A DNA stretch of 64,000 nucleotides from Pelagibius marinus (GTDB taxonomy: Bacteria > Pseudomonadota > Alphaproteobacteria > Kiloniellales > Kiloniellaceae): contig NZ_JACSDK010000003.1 of assembly GCF_014925385.1 (NCBI RefSeq), positions 62,001 to 126,000 of the forward strand, given 5' to 3'. Within the stretch, counting starts at the first letter, position 1; each line of letters opens with the position of its first letter. Position numbers and translations under genes: made by a program. Below, piece by piece: positions 52,394 through 62,390 of this stretch. The notes below the pieces were generated by a model. It did no database searches. It was not told where the DNA came from and saw only the letters and a program-made list of their open reading frames with translations.

Positions 52394-53832
52394 GCCGCAC
52401 CTTCCGGGTTCTGGGCAGGAGAGGGAGCGGGCTTGAGGGCGGGCACGGCGATCTCGCCGCGCTCGCCGGGCAGGGCCTCGACGGCCGCGACGAAGGCGTC
52501 GCCGCGCAGCTCGAAGTTCGCGAATTGGTCGAAAGAGGCGCAGGCCGGCGACAGCAGCACGACGCTGCCCGGGAGGCGGGAGGCGGCGTCGGCGGCCTCT
52601 GTCACGGCCTGCGCAATGGTGCCGGACAGGGAAACCGGCACTGTTCCTTCGAGTACCTTGGCGAAATCCTCGGCGGCCTCGCCGACCAGGAAGGCCTGGG
52701 CGATGCGCGGGAAATAGGATTCCAGGCCCTCGAGGCCGGTCTCCTTGGCGCGCCCGCCGGCGATCCACAGAATCTTGTCGTAGCAGGCCAGCGCCTTGGC
52801 GGCGGCGTCGGCGTTGGTGGCCTTGGAATCGTTGATGTAGGGCACGCCGTCGATCACCGCGACGATCTGCTGGCGGTGCTGCAGGCCGGGGAAGCTGCGC
52901 AGGCAGGCGGCGATGACCGGCGCCTCGACGCCGATCGCCTTGCAGGCGGCATAGGCCGCCGCGGCGTTCTGTCCGTTGTGGCTGCCCGGCAGGCTCGGAA
53001 CCTCGCTCAGGTCCATGACCGGCGTGCGGGCGCCTTCGGTATCATCGATCAGCACGCCGTTCTGGGCGTAGACGCCGCCGGGCACCAGGCGCTCGCCGGA
53101 GATGCCGATGACGATCTGCTCGTCGGCGGCCTTCAGCTCGCCGTAGATCTTCGAGCAGGTCTCGTCGTCGACGCCGACGATGGCGGTGCGCGGCTTGGTC
53201 TGGCGGTGGAAGATCTGGCGCTTGGCCTTCACGTAGCCCTCGAAGCCGCCGTGACGGTCCAGGTGGTCGGGCGTGATGTTCAGCAGCACCGCGACGTCGA
53301 AGGTGATGGAGAGGGTCAGCTCCAGCTGATAGGAGGACATCTCCAGCACGTAGATGCCGTCGCTGTAGAGCGCCTCCAGGGTCAGCGCCGGGGTGCCCAG
53401 GTTGCCGCCCACGGCGGTCTGGCGGCCGGCGAGCTGCAGGATGTGGCCGATCAGCGCGGTGGTGGTCGATTTGCCGTTGGTGCCGGTGATGCCGAGGTAG
53501 CGCGCGTCGCGCTGGGCGCGGGCCAGCAGCTCGATGTCGCCGATGATCTCCACGTTGTTCTGCCTGGCGGCCGCCACGATGGGGTGCGGCTGCGGGAAGC
53601 TGTGCGGGATGCCCGGCGAGAGGATCAGGCTGGTGACCTCCATCCAGTTCACCTGGTTCAGGTCGACCAGCGGCACCTCGGCCTCGCGCGCCTTGGCGCG
53701 GGCGTCCTCGTTGTCGTCCCAGGCCCAGACCTCCGCCCCGGCGGCGTGCAGCGCGCGCGCCGCGGCCAGCCCGGACTTGCCGAGGCCGAGCACGGCCACG
53801 GGCAAACCGGCGAAGAAGCTGAGATCGATCAC
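52390..53832 (-). CDS. murD: UDP-N-acetylmuramoylalanine--D-glutamate ligase MurD
   Basis: This 480-residue Mur ligase adds D-Glu. The N-terminal GLGKSGLAAARAL binds UDP, GITGTNGKSTTTALIGH is the P-loop, VLEMSSYQLE and NITPDHLDRHGG are Mur ligase invariants, and YINDSKATNADA is the C-terminal MurD marker. It starts 15 bases after the mraY stop and overlaps ftsW at its end. Confidence 0.97.
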   Translation of the reverse strand: MIDLSFFAGLPVAVLGLGKSGLAAARALHAAGAEVWAWDDNEDARAKAREAEVPLVDLNQVNWMEVTSLILSPGIPHSFPQPHPIVAAARQNNVEIIGDIELLARAQRDARYLGITGTNGKSTTTALIGHILQLAGRQTAVGGNLGTPALTLEALYSDGIYVLEMSSYQLELTLSITFDVAVLLNITPDHLDRHGGFEGYVKAKRQIFHRQTKPRTAIVGVDDETCSKIYGELKAADEQIVIGISGERLVPGGVYAQNGVLIDDTEGARTPVMDLSEVPSLPGSHNGQNAAAAYAACKAIGVEAPVIAACLRSFPGLQHRQQIVAVIDGVPYINDSKATNADAAAKALACYDKILWIAGGRAKETGLEGLESYFPRIAQAFLVGEAAEDFAKVLEGTVPVSLSGTIAQAVTEAADAASRLPGSVVLLSPACASFDQFANFELRGDAFVAAVEALPGERGEIAVPALKPAPSPAQNPEGAA

Positions 53833-53847
53833 GGGACGACGGACTCC

Positions 53848-54936
53848 TTATCTCAGCTTGAGGGTGGCGAGGCCGGCGAGGGCCAGGATGGAGGCGATGA
53901 TCCAGAAGCGGATCACGATGGTCGGCTCGGCCCAGCCCTTCTTCTCGAAGTGGTGGTGCAGCGGCGCCATGCGGAAGACGCGCTTGCCGGTCATCTTGAA
54001 GGAGGCGACCTGGACGATGACAGAGACCGTCTCGAGCACGAAGAGGCCGCCGATGATTCCCAGGACCAGTTCGTGCTTGGTCACCACGGCGATGGAGCCC
54101 AGCGCACCGCCGCAGGACAGCGAGCCGGTGTCGCCCATGAAGACCATGGCCGGCGGCGCGTTGAACCACAGGAAGCCGAGACTGGCACCCACCAGGGCGC
54201 CGCAGAAAACGGCCAGTTCGCCGGTGCCGGGCACGTAGTGCACCTGCAGGTACTCGGCGAAGAAGGAGTTGCCGACAAGGTAGGCGATCAGCGCGAAGCA
54301 GCTGGCGGCGATCATCACCGGCACGATGGCCAGGCCGTCCAGGCCGTCGGTCAGGTTCACCGCATTGGAGGCGCCGACCATGACGAAGACCGCGAAGGGC
54401 ACGAACATGATGCCGAGGTTGACCAGCAGGCTCTTGAAGAAGGGGACCGCCAGATGGGTGTCCATCTCCGGCGGCGCGATGTTGGAGATCCACAGCGCGA
54501 CCAGGGTGGAGATGATCACCTGGATCAGCAGCTTCAGGCGGCCGGGCAGGCCGTCGCTGGAGCGCTTGGTGAGCTTCAGGTAGTCGTCGACGAAGCCGAC
54601 GGCGCCGAAGCCGGTGGTGACGAAAAGCACGCACCAGACGTAGCGGTTGGTCAGGTCCGCCCACAGCAGGGTGGAGATGGTCAGCGCGATGAGAATGAGG
54701 AAGCCGCCCATGGTCGGCGTCCCCTTCTTGGTCAGCAGGTGGCCTTCCGGCCCGTCTTCGCGGATCGGCTGGCCCTCGCCCTGCTTGGAGCGCAGCCAGG
54801 CGATGATGCGCGGACCCAGCAGGAAGCAGATGGCCAGCGCCGTGATCACCGCGCCGCCGCTCCGGAAAGTCAGATAGCGGAACAGGTTGAAGATCGTGAT
54901 GTCTTCGGCGAGGGGGACAAGCAGGTTATAGATCAT
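53848..54936 (-). CDS. mraY: Phospho-N-acetylmuramoyl-pentapeptide transferase MraY
   Basis: This 362-residue integral membrane enzyme has about ten spans and makes lipid I from UDP-MurNAc-pentapeptide and undecaprenyl phosphate. Active-site features are [19 protein letters not shown] with the Asp pair, [11 protein letters not shown], the [13 protein letters not shown] loop and [15 protein letters not shown], the HHH motif of MraY. It lies 13 bases after murF. Confidence 0.97.
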   Translation of the reverse strand: MIYNLLVPLAEDITIFNLFRYLTFRSGGAVITALAICFLLGPRIIAWLRSKQGEGQPIREDGPEGHLLTKKGTPTMGGFLILIALTISTLLWADLTNRYVWCVLFVTTGFGAVGFVDDYLKLTKRSSDGLPGRLKLLIQVIISTLVALWISNIAPPEMDTHLAVPFFKSLLVNLGIMFVPFAVFVMVGASNAVNLTDGLDGLAIVPVMIAASCFALIAYLVGNSFFAEYLQVHYVPGTGELAVFCGALVGASLGFLWFNAPPAMVFMGDTGSLSCGGALGSIAVVTKHELVLGIIGGLFVLETVSVIVQVASFKMTGKRVFRMAPLHHHFEKKGWAEPTIVIRFWIIASILALAGLATLKLR

Positions 54937-54949
54937 ACTTTGTTGTTTC

Positions 54950-56413
54950 CTACCGTCCGTTGGCTTTTTTGGGGCCGTTTGCTACTTGCGGTGAGTCGTC
55001 GCCGAGCGCAATCAGCGCCTCGACGATCACGGCCATGCGGCTGCCGAGCGAGCCTTTCACCAGCAGGGAGTCGCCGGGCCGGACCGCGTCCACGACGGAG
55101 CCGGCCAGTTCCTTGGAGGTCTCGGCGTGGGCGCCGCGCCGCTTTTCCGGCAACGCCTCGTGCAGCGCGGCCATGGAGGCGCCGCAGGTGAAGACCAGGT
55201 CGATGCCGGCGGCCTCCAGCGGGCCGGCGAGGCCGGCGTGCATCTCGTCGGAGCGCTCGCCCAGCTCCAGCATGTCGCCCAGCACGGCGATGCGCCGGCC
55301 GCCGTTGCCCAGGCTGGCGCGGCCCAGCACCTCGAAGGCCGCGCGCATGGAAGTCGGGTTGGCGTTGTAGCTGTCGTCGATCAGCTTGAAGGTACCGGCC
55401 GTGGTCTCGATGCTGTGGAGTTCGCCGCGGCCCTTCAGGGGCTTCAGGTTGGCGAGCTCGCCGGCGGCCTTGACCACGTCGGCGCCGGCGGCGCTGGCCG
55501 CGGCCAGCACGGCCAGGGAGTTCATCACCCAGTGCGAACCCGGCATGGCCAGGCAGTAGTCGATCTCCTGCCCGCGGATGCTGGCGGTGACGGCGCTGCA
55601 GGTGGCGTGCAGCGAGCAGTCGATCAGGCGCGCGTCGGCCTCCTTGTGGCGGCCGAAGGAGACGATGCGCGTAACGCCGGCGTCCTCCGCCTTGGTGCAG
55701 AGGTGATGGAACAGGGCGTTGTCGCGGTTCAGCACGGCGGTGCCGTTGGAATCCATGCCCTCGAAGATCTCCGACTTGGCGTCGGCGATCTCGGTGATCG
55801 AGGTGAAGTTACCGATGTGGGCCGGCTCGATGTTGGTGATGACGGAGACGTGCGGGCGCACCAGCGCGGTCAGCTCGCGGATCTCGCCGGGATGGTTCAT
55901 GCCCAGCTCGAAGACGCCGTAGACGGCGTCGCGCTGCATGCGCGCCAGGCTCAGGGGCACGCCCCAGTGGTTGTTGAAGCTGCCGACGCTGGCGGCGGTC
56001 ACGCCCTGCGGCGTGAGGCAGAGGCGCAGCGCCTCCTTGGTGCCGGTCTTGCCGACCGAGCCGGTAACGGCGATGAGCCGGGCCGTGCTGCGCTCGCGCG
56101 CCGCGGTGCCCAGGCGCCACAGCGCGGCGAAGGTGTCGTCGACGATCAGCAGCGGCAGGGACTCGTCCACGCCGTCGGCGCGCCGGTGCACCATGGAGGC
56201 GGCGGCGCCGGCTTTGATGGCCTTGCCGGCGTAATCGTGGCCGTCGAAGGTCGGCCCCTTCAGCGCGACGAAGAGGTCGCCCGGCTCCAGCGTGCGCGAG
56301 TCGATGGAAACCCCGGTCGCCTGCCAGTCCGTGGTGTTGCGCCCGCCGGTCGCCTGGGCGGCTTCCTCGGCGGTCCACAGCACTTCTTTAGCTGCAGCGG
56401 TCGCGGCGGCCAT
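54950..56413 (-). CDS. murF: UDP-MurNAc-tripeptide--D-alanyl-D-alanine ligase MurF
   Basis: This 487-residue Mur ligase adds the D-Ala-D-Ala made by Ddl. [18 protein letters not shown] is the N-terminal UDP-binding region, [14 protein letters not shown] the P-loop (the usual GSNGKTTTK is changed to GSVGKTGTK), and [10 protein letters not shown] and [11 protein letters not shown] are MurF markers. The ATG at 56413 overlaps the murE stop as TGATG; a GTG one codon earlier is an alternative. Confidence 0.95.
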   Translation of the reverse strand: MAAATAAAKEVLWTAEEAAQATGGRNTTDWQATGVSIDSRTLEPGDLFVALKGPTFDGHDYAGKAIKAGAAASMVHRRADGVDESLPLLIVDDTFAALWRLGTAARERSTARLIAVTGSVGKTGTKEALRLCLTPQGVTAASVGSFNNHWGVPLSLARMQRDAVYGVFELGMNHPGEIRELTALVRPHVSVITNIEPAHIGNFTSITEIADAKSEIFEGMDSNGTAVLNRDNALFHHLCTKAEDAGVTRIVSFGRHKEADARLIDCSLHATCSAVTASIRGQEIDYCLAMPGSHWVMNSLAVLAAASAAGADVVKAAGELANLKPLKGRGELHSIETTAGTFKLIDDSYNANPTSMRAAFEVLGRASLGNGGRRIAVLGDMLELGERSDEMHAGLAGPLEAAGIDLVFTCGASMAALHEALPEKRRGAHAETSKELAGSVVDAVRPGDSLLVKGSLGSRMAVIVEALIALGDDSPQVANGPKKANGR

Positions 56414-57891
56414 CACGCGCCTCCCGCCAGCTTGGAAATTGCGGTCCGGGCGATTTCCCGGTCATCGAACGGCAAGACTTGTCCCCCAACAATCTGGCCT
56501 GTCTCATGGCCCTTGCCGGCAATGACCAGTACGTCGCCCGGACCCAAAGCGGCCACCGCGGTGGCGATGGCCGCCCCCCGATCGCCGATCTCCTGCGCGC
56601 CCGGGGCCTCGGCCAGCATTTCCTGGCGGATGCCGGCGGGATCCTCGCTGCGCGGGTTGTCGTCGGTAATGATGGCTTCGTCGGCCAGCGTCACGGCGAT
56701 GCGGCCCATCATGGGACGCTTGCCGGGGTCGCGGTCGCCGCCGCAGCCGATGATGACGAAGAGCTTGTTCTGGGTATGCGGGCGCAGCGCCTTCAGCACC
56801 GTCTCCAGGGCGTCGGGCGTGTGCGCGTAGTCGACATAGACGTGGCCGCCGGCCGGCGTGGCGCCGACCAGCTCGACCCGGCCCGGCACGCCGGAGACCT
56901 GCTCCAGCGCCTTGACGGCCTTGTCGGTATCAACGTCGCCGGCCAGGACGAGGCCCAAGGCGGCCAGGACGTTGTCGGCCTGGAAGGCGCCGGCGACGGG
57001 CAAGGCCACGTCGTAGTCCCGGCCGAAGACCGTGATCTTCAGGTTCTGACCGGTGGCCGTCGGCTGCTGGGCGAGGAGGCGCAGCTCGGCGCCCGCGTTC
57101 TTGCCGTAGGTGATCAGCCTCACCCCGCGCGCGCGGCAGGCGGCGACAACGTCGGCGCCGGCCGGGTCGTCGACGTTGACCACCGCGGTCCCGCCGTCCT
57201 GCAGCAGCCCGGTGAAGAGCCGCAGCTTGGCGGCCAGGTAGGCCTCCATGGTGCGGTGATAGTCGAGATGATCGCGCGTCAGGTTGGTGAAGGCTGCGGC
57301 ACTGACCCGGACCCCATCAAGCCGAGACTGGTCTAGGCCGTGGCTTGAGGCTTCCAGCACAACGTGATCGATGTGGTCACGGGCCAGCGTCGCAAGGCAG
57401 CGGTGCAGTTCCACCGAGTCCGGCGTGGTCAGGGAGGCCGGAGCGTCGGCGCGCGGCGGCTGCAGGCCGAGCGTGCCAAGGCTGGCGGCGTCGTGACCCA
57501 GCGCTTGCCAGATCTGCCGGGTGAAACTTGCGACCGAGGTTTTGCCGTTGGTGCCGGTGACGGCGGCGACCGTCTCCGGCTGGCATCCGTAAAAGCGGGC
57601 GGCGAGCAGAGCAAGCCGGCGCCGCGGATTGGGATCGGTGATGAGGGCGACCGGCGTCGTCGTCTCGGGCAGCCGGGTGCCCTGCGGCGCCAGCACGGCG
57701 GCGGCGCCTTTTTCCAGAGCCTGGGGGATGAAGTCGCGGCCGTCGGCGCGGCTGCCCGGCAGGGCGGCAAAGAGATAGCCCTCGGCCACCTGCCGGCTGT
57801 CCGCCGTCAGGCCGCTGATCTCTATCTCCGCCTGTGCCGTTGCCGGCTGCATTACCGCTTCCTCACCTTGCAGAAGGTCAGTTAGACGCAA
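56413..57891 (-). CDS. murE: UDP-MurNAc-L-Ala-D-Glu--2,6-diaminopimelate ligase MurE
   Basis: This 492-residue Mur ligase has TGTNGKTSVASFTRQIWQ as P-loop and TDDNPRSEDP, where DNPR marks specificity for meso-diaminopimelate. That predicts a standard Gram-negative stem peptide. I start it at the TTG at 57891: ggaagg lies 8 bases upstream and the residues that follow (RLTDLL) match MurE N-termini. This makes it overlap ftsI by 14 bases. An ATG at 57852 would remove those residues. Confidence 0.95.
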   Translation of the reverse strand: MRLTDLLQGEEAVMQPATAQAEIEISGLTADSRQVAEGYLFAALPGSRADGRDFIPQALEKGAAAVLAPQGTRLPETTTPVALITDPNPRRRLALLAARFYGCQPETVAAVTGTNGKTSVASFTRQIWQALGHDAASLGTLGLQPPRADAPASLTTPDSVELHRCLATLARDHIDHVVLEASSHGLDQSRLDGVRVSAAAFTNLTRDHLDYHRTMEAYLAAKLRLFTGLLQDGGTAVVNVDDPAGADVVAACRARGVRLITYGKNAGAELRLLAQQPTATGQNLKITVFGRDYDVALPVAGAFQADNVLAALGLVLAGDVDTDKAVKALEQVSGVPGRVELVGATPAGGHVYVDYAHTPDALETVLKALRPHTQNKLFVIIGCGGDRDPGKRPMMGRIAVTLADEAIITDDNPRSEDPAGIRQEMLAEAPGAQEIGDRGAAIATAVAALGPGDVLVIAGKGHETGQIVGGQVLPFDDREIARTAISKLAGGA

Positions 57892-59677
57892 GTTGGCGAC
57901 CTTCCGCGTTCGTCTCGATATCGACGAGCATCTGCTCGATCAGTTCGTTGTCGTCCCCGCGCGGCGCCACGCCGAGCAGCGGGCCGATGCGCTCGATCAG
58001 GCGTCCCGCGATGGGCGCCGCGACCCAGCCGCCGGTGGCGTAGCCGAAGGTCTCCTTGGTCGGCTTCGGCTCGTCGACCATGGCGAAGACCACGTAGCGC
58101 GGGTCGTCCATGGGAAAGGCGCCGACGAAGGAGGCGATGCGCGAGTTGCGCGCGTAGCCGCCGCCCGATGGCTTGTCCGCCGTGCCGGTCTTGCCGCCGA
58201 CGACGTAGCCGGCGGTGTTGGCCTTGCGGCCGGTGCCCTTGACCACGACCAGGCGCATGAGCCGGCGCATCTTTTCCGAGGTGGCCGCGGCGACCACGCG
58301 CCGCCCCTTGCCGGCCCCTGCGGGGTCCTGCTTCAGCAGGGTGGCGCGCGCTTCGGTGCCGCCGTTGATCATGGCGGCGACGGCGCTGGTGAGCTGCAGC
58401 GGCGAGACCGCCAGGCCGTGACCATAGGAGATCGTCATGGTGTTGATTTCGCGCCACGGCGAGGGCACCAGCGGCTGGCCGACCTCGCTCAACTCGACGC
58501 CGGCCGGCTGCAGCAGACCGAGGCGCCCGAGGAACTCCTTCTGGCGCGGCGTCCCCGCGTCCATGGCCATGTGGACGGTGCCGATGTTGCTGGAATACAT
58601 GAGAATTTCCGGGATCGACAGCCACCGGTTCTTGGGGTGGTAGTCGCGGATCGTGAAGCGCGCCACGCGGATCGGCTGGCGCACGTCGTAGCCGTCGTTC
58701 AGATCGACGATGCCCTCGTCCAGCGCCATGGCGGTGGTGAAGAGCTTGAAGACCGAGCCCATCTCGTAGATGCCCAGACTGGCGCGGTTGAAGCGCGCGT
58801 CGGCGGGGGCGGCGGCCGGCTTTTCCGGGTCGTAGGTCGGCAGCGAAACCATGGCCAGCACCTCGCCGCTGCGCGCGTCCATGACCACGCCGGCGGCGCC
58901 GATGGCGCGGAACTCCGTCATGGCGCCGGCCAGTTCCTGGGCCAGCACGTGCTGGACGCGCAGATCGATGCTGAGCTGCAGCGGCTTGGCCGAGGCGCGC
59001 AGCACATCGTCGAAGGACTGTTCGATGCCGGCCAGGCCCTGGTTGTCGACGTCGGTGAAGCCGACCACGTGCGGCAGCAGGGCGCCGTGCGGGTAGAAGC
59101 GGCGCTGCTCGCGCTGGAAGTAGAGGCCCGGGATGCCGAGGCGGTTCACCCGGTCCTGCTGGCGCGGTGTCAGGTTGCGCTGCAGCCACACGAAGCTGCG
59201 CCCGCTGGCCAGCTTGGCGCGCAGGTGGGCGGGGCTGAGGTCGGGCAGCGCCTCGGCAAGGCGCTCGGCGGCGCGCTGCGGATTGCGGATGTGCTGCGTG
59301 TTGGCGTAGAGCGAGGCCGTCGGCATGGTCGTCGCCAGCACGATGCCGTTGCGGTCGACGATGTCGGCGCGGCCGGTCTCCAGCGCGTCGGAGGACAGGC
59401 TGCGCGCCAGCGAAGGCTCGTGCTGGTCGGCCATGAGGCCCAGGTCGACCAGCCGCCAGCCGATCAGCGTAAAGGCCAGCGTGAAGCTGACGGCGGCGAC
59501 CAGCAGCCGGGTGCGGCCGGTCTCCAGCGCCTGCTTGGTGGCGCCGTCGACGCGCACCACCGCCGGGCGGCCGCCACTCAGGTCACCCTTGGGCAGGGCG
59601 CGGGCGTAGGGATCGCTCTCCGGCCTGGCGGGCGGCAGCGGCTGACGCAGTTGCCGGGTGATGAAACGGCGGATCAT
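57878..59677 (-). CDS. ftsI: Septal transpeptidase FtsI (PBP3)
   Basis: This 599-residue class B penicillin-binding protein has a basic tail, a single membrane anchor (LLVAAVSFTLAFTLIGWRLV near residues 57-76), a pedestal domain, and a transpeptidase domain. The active-site motifs are EMGSVFKLF with SxxK, SSN in YSSNIGTVHM, and KTG in GGKTGTADKP. It crosslinks septal peptidoglycan with FtsW. The ATG at 59677 overlaps the ftsL stop as ATGA; longer readings of the frame run through ftsL and are rejected. Confidence 0.96.
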   Translation of the reverse strand: MIRRFITRQLRQPLPPARPESDPYARALPKGDLSGGRPAVVRVDGATKQALETGRTRLLVAAVSFTLAFTLIGWRLVDLGLMADQHEPSLARSLSSDALETGRADIVDRNGIVLATTMPTASLYANTQHIRNPQRAAERLAEALPDLSPAHLRAKLASGRSFVWLQRNLTPRQQDRVNRLGIPGLYFQREQRRFYPHGALLPHVVGFTDVDNQGLAGIEQSFDDVLRASAKPLQLSIDLRVQHVLAQELAGAMTEFRAIGAAGVVMDARSGEVLAMVSLPTYDPEKPAAAPADARFNRASLGIYEMGSVFKLFTTAMALDEGIVDLNDGYDVRQPIRVARFTIRDYHPKNRWLSIPEILMYSSNIGTVHMAMDAGTPRQKEFLGRLGLLQPAGVELSEVGQPLVPSPWREINTMTISYGHGLAVSPLQLTSAVAAMINGGTEARATLLKQDPAGAGKGRRVVAAATSEKMRRLMRLVVVKGTGRKANTAGYVVGGKTGTADKPSGGGYARNSRIASFVGAFPMDDPRYVVFAMVDEPKPTKETFGYATGGWVAAPIAGRLIERIGPLLGVAPRGDDNELIEQMLVDIETNAEGRQLASN

Positions 59678-60072
59678 TGGCGCAGCGCTCCCGCCGGGCC
59701 GGCGGACGCCTCGACCCCGGCTTTCACGAGGGTCGCCGCGGAGGGCCGTTTCGAATCTTCGTTCTCGGGCGCGACGCCGTCTTCCTCTTCCGGCGCGCCG
59801 GGCAGCGGCAGGTCCTGGAAACCAACGACACGCTCGGCCGGGATCGGCCCCATGCCCAGGTGGCGCTGGGCCAGCGTGGCGATGCGCGACGGGCTGTTGA
59901 GGTAGCTCCACTCCGCTTCCAGCACGTGGACGGCTTCCTGGTCGCTGACGATCTCGCGCTGGGTCTGGGCGATTTCCTGCTCCAGGCTGCGCACTTCCTG
60001 CTTGATCTGGAACAGGATCAGGGCCGTGACCGAGCCGGCCACGAGCCAGCAGAAGATGACGAGGCGCTTCAT
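59674..60072 (-). CDS. ftsL: Cell division protein FtsL
   Basis: This 132-residue bitopic protein has a membrane span at the very start ([20 protein letters not shown]), then a coiled coil ([21 protein letters not shown]) and the FtsL-like segment [18 protein letters not shown]. Its C-terminal ~45 residues are a Pro/Ala/Glu-rich tail. It joins FtsB and FtsQ to activate FtsWI. The ATG at 60072 overlaps the rsmH stop as ATGA. Confidence 0.9.
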   Translation of the reverse strand: MKRLVIFCWLVAGSVTALILFQIKQEVRSLEQEIAQTQREIVSDQEAVHVLEAEWSYLNSPSRIATLAQRHLGMGPIPAERVVGFQDLPLPGAPEEEDGVAPENEDSKRPSAATLVKAGVEASAGPAGALRQ

Positions 60073-61094
60073 GTGACGCGGGCCTCCCCCTGTCTGCGGG
60101 GCCAGGCCGGGGCGGCGGTGCGTTCGGCGGCGCGCAGCTGGGCGGAGCGGGCGCGCGGGTTCTCGCGGCACTCCTCCTCGCCCGCGCGGCGGGTGCCGCG
60201 GAACAGCGGTGTGAAGGTCGGGTCCTTGGCGTCCTCCGCCAGGCTCGGCGGGGCGTGGCGCGAGCCGCCGGCCTGCTGGCCGCTGCGCACGCGCAGGAAC
60301 TGCTTGACGATGCGGTCTTCCAGGGAGTGGAAGGAGACCACGGCCAGGCGTCCACCGGGGCCGAGCAGCGCCTCGGCGGCCTCCAGGCCGCGGTGCAGTT
60401 CGCCCAGCTCGTCGTTCACGTAGATGCGCAGCGCCTGAAAGGTGCGGGTCGCCGGATCGATGGCTTTCGCGCCCTTCGGTCCCTTGGGGCTCTTCACCAC
60501 GCCGCGCACCAGCTCGGCCAGCTCCCCGGTGCGGGTCAGCGGCTTCTCGGCGCGGGCGGCGACGATGGCGCGGGCGACCTGGCGGGCGCGGCGCTCTTCG
60601 CCATAGGTATAGATAATGTCGGCCAGCTCGGCCTCGGGCAGGGAATTGACCGCGTCGGCGGCGGTCGGCCGCTCGCCGGCGCCTTCCATGCGCATGTCCA
60701 GCGGCCCGTCGGCGCGGAAGGAAAAGCCGCGCTCGGGCTGGTCGAGCTGCATGGAGGAAACGCCGAGGTCGAGGGCGACACCGTCCAGCGGCTCGCCCAG
60801 CTGGTCGGCCAGCAGCTCGGCCATGTCGCCGAAGCAGCCCTCGACCAGCTGCAGGCGCCCGGCATAGCCGGCGGCCAGCTCGCGGCCGCGGGCGACGGCG
60901 CTCTTGTCGCGGTCGATGCCCCAGACGGTGCAGTCGGCGGCCTCCAGGATGGCGCGGCTGTAGCCGCCGGCGCCGAAGGTGCCGTCAACGTAAATGGCGC
61001 CGTCGCGCGGCGCCAGGGCTTCCAACACTTCCTTCAGGAGAACCGGGCGGTGCCCGCCGGCGGTGGGGCCGGTGGAGGGAGGCCTGGGGCTCAT
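60069..61094 (-). CDS. rsmH: 16S rRNA (cytosine1402-N4)-methyltransferase RsmH
   Basis: This 341-residue SAM methyltransferase (formerly MraW) modifies C1402 in the ribosomal P site. [13 protein letters not shown] is the N-terminal signature, [16 protein letters not shown] motif [20 protein letters not shown] the RsmH hallmark, and [11 protein letters not shown]-like sequence its end. The ATG at 61094 overlaps the mraZ stop as ATGA. Confidence 0.96.
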   Translation of the reverse strand: MSPRPPSTGPTAGGHRPVLLKEVLEALAPRDGAIYVDGTFGAGGYSRAILEAADCTVWGIDRDKSAVARGRELAAGYAGRLQLVEGCFGDMAELLADQLGEPLDGVALDLGVSSMQLDQPERGFSFRADGPLDMRMEGAGERPTAADAVNSLPEAELADIIYTYGEERRARQVARAIVAARAEKPLTRTGELAELVRGVVKSPKGPKGAKAIDPATRTFQALRIYVNDELGELHRGLEAAEALLGPGGRLAVVSFHSLEDRIVKQFLRVRSGQQAGGSRHAPPSLAEDAKDPTFTPLFRGTRRAGEEECRENPRARSAQLRAAERTAAPAWPRRQGEARVT

Positions 61095-61558
61095 CGTCCA
61101 CCTCCGCCGCCCTGTGGCGCGGGAATGGTCAGGCGCTGCTCGCGGGCGCGGTCGCGCGCCGCCGCCTTGTGGGCCTCCAGCTTGCCGGGCTCCCAGATCT
61201 GGAACAGCTGGCCCATGCCGACGAAGGCGGCCTTGCCGGTGATGCCGGCATGCTGGCGGAAGTTCTCCGGCAGCTGGATGCGGCCGGTGCTGTCGAAGGG
61301 CAGCTGCTGGGAGTCCGAGAAGATGGTGGTCGCCAGGTCGTCGGAGTCGGCGGAGAAGAGGTCCAGTTCGCCGACGCGGGCGATCATCTGTTCCATGAAG
61401 TCCATGCCGCAGCCCTCGACCGCATCGGCGCGATGCGAGCGGAAAGCGGCGATGCCCTGGAAGGGCAGGCCGGCGAGTGCCTGGCGGAACGGCGCGGGCA
61501 CGGATACTCTGCCCTTGGCGTCCACCTTGTTCTCGAAGGTGCCAATAAAGATCGCCAC
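61091..61558 (-). CDS. mraZ: Transcriptional regulator MraZ
   Basis: This 155-residue protein is two SpoVT-AbrB-like halves: [19 protein letters not shown] in the first and [18 protein letters not shown] in the second, each with the DxKGR/DxxGR turn that contacts DNA. It represses its own promoter and the dcw operon in E. coli. The start is GTG at 61558 with aggggaa upstream. It is the first gene of the cluster, about 110 bases after a promoter covered by MraZ-type boxes. Confidence 0.96.
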   Translation of the reverse strand: MAIFIGTFENKVDAKGRVSVPAPFRQALAGLPFQGIAAFRSHRADAVEGCGMDFMEQMIARVGELDLFSADSDDLATTIFSDSQQLPFDSTGRIQLPENFRQHAGITGKAAFVGMGQLFQIWEPGKLEAHKAAARDRAREQRLTIPAPQGGGGGR

Positions 61559-61664
61559 CTGCTTCCCCTGCGGCTCCTTCCCCGCTCGTCTGTCTCGGCC
61601 ACCCCGGCGTCATCTGCGCCCCCAACGGTGACTTGGCAAAAATCGCCGTACCTTACCCCTAAAA

Positions 61665-61700
61665 TGGGATTATTTGGGATATCATGGGATTTCATGGGTG
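61665..61700. promoter_or_regulatory. Four tandem MraZ boxes
   Basis: TGGGAT at 61665, 61675 and 61685 and TGGGTG at 61695 form four direct repeats with an exact 10-base period, separated by 4 bases each. This matches the TGGGA-N5-TGGGA arrays bound by MraZ. They lie on the strand opposite to mraZ, over its core promoter. Confidence 0.85.
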
Positions 61701-61704
61701 TCAA
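61676..61704 (-). promoter_or_regulatory. mraZ (dcw) promoter
   Basis: On the minus strand a perfect TTGACA (61704-61699) is followed after 17 bases by TATCCC (61681-61676), a weak -10. The predicted start near 61669 leaves a ~110-base leader. All but the first MraZ box lie within the core promoter, so bound MraZ would block polymerase. Confidence 0.65.
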
Positions 61705-61966
61705 TGCCGCTACAAGTAATTATTGCGGGTTAACAAGAGCTTAAAGTGATCTTTTCGGGGCCTCGGCATGTAGTTGTGGCACCCCTTGTGGGTCTTTCGA
61801 GAAAAACCACAATCAAAGCCCAATCGAATCTGGCCCCGAGATCTGTTCTTTCTTTGTTCCAGGAAAGGCAAAAATGTGGCAGAAACCGGCGCTCGACGGG
61901 GCACAGCGGCGGTTTTGCGCGGCGCCGGGCCCGGGAGGTATTGGGGGATGTATTGGGGAAATAAAA
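61705..61966. other. Spacer between the mraZ promoter and rnpB
   Basis: About 260 bases with AT-rich sequence near the promoter and GC-rich sequence toward rnpB. Short open frames here have no ribosome site or domain and I reject them. I see no riboswitch or terminator hairpin. Confidence 0.5.
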
Positions 61967-62357
<391 letters not shown>

Positions 62358-62361
62358 TCTC

Positions 62362-62390
62362 TATGTAAGAAGCAGGCGGTTTTCAGTCAA
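62362..62390 (-). promoter_or_regulatory. rnpB promoter
   Basis: On the minus strand TTGACT (62390-62385) and TACATA (62367-62362) are separated by exactly 17 bases, placing the start within a few bases of the rnpB 5' end. The -35 overlaps the last codons of the amidase gene. Confidence 0.8.

Noticed and set aside
52525-55191. 888-codon plus-strand open frame opposite murD, mraY and murF
   Set aside because: Antisense shadow of three well-supported genes, of low-complexity composition.
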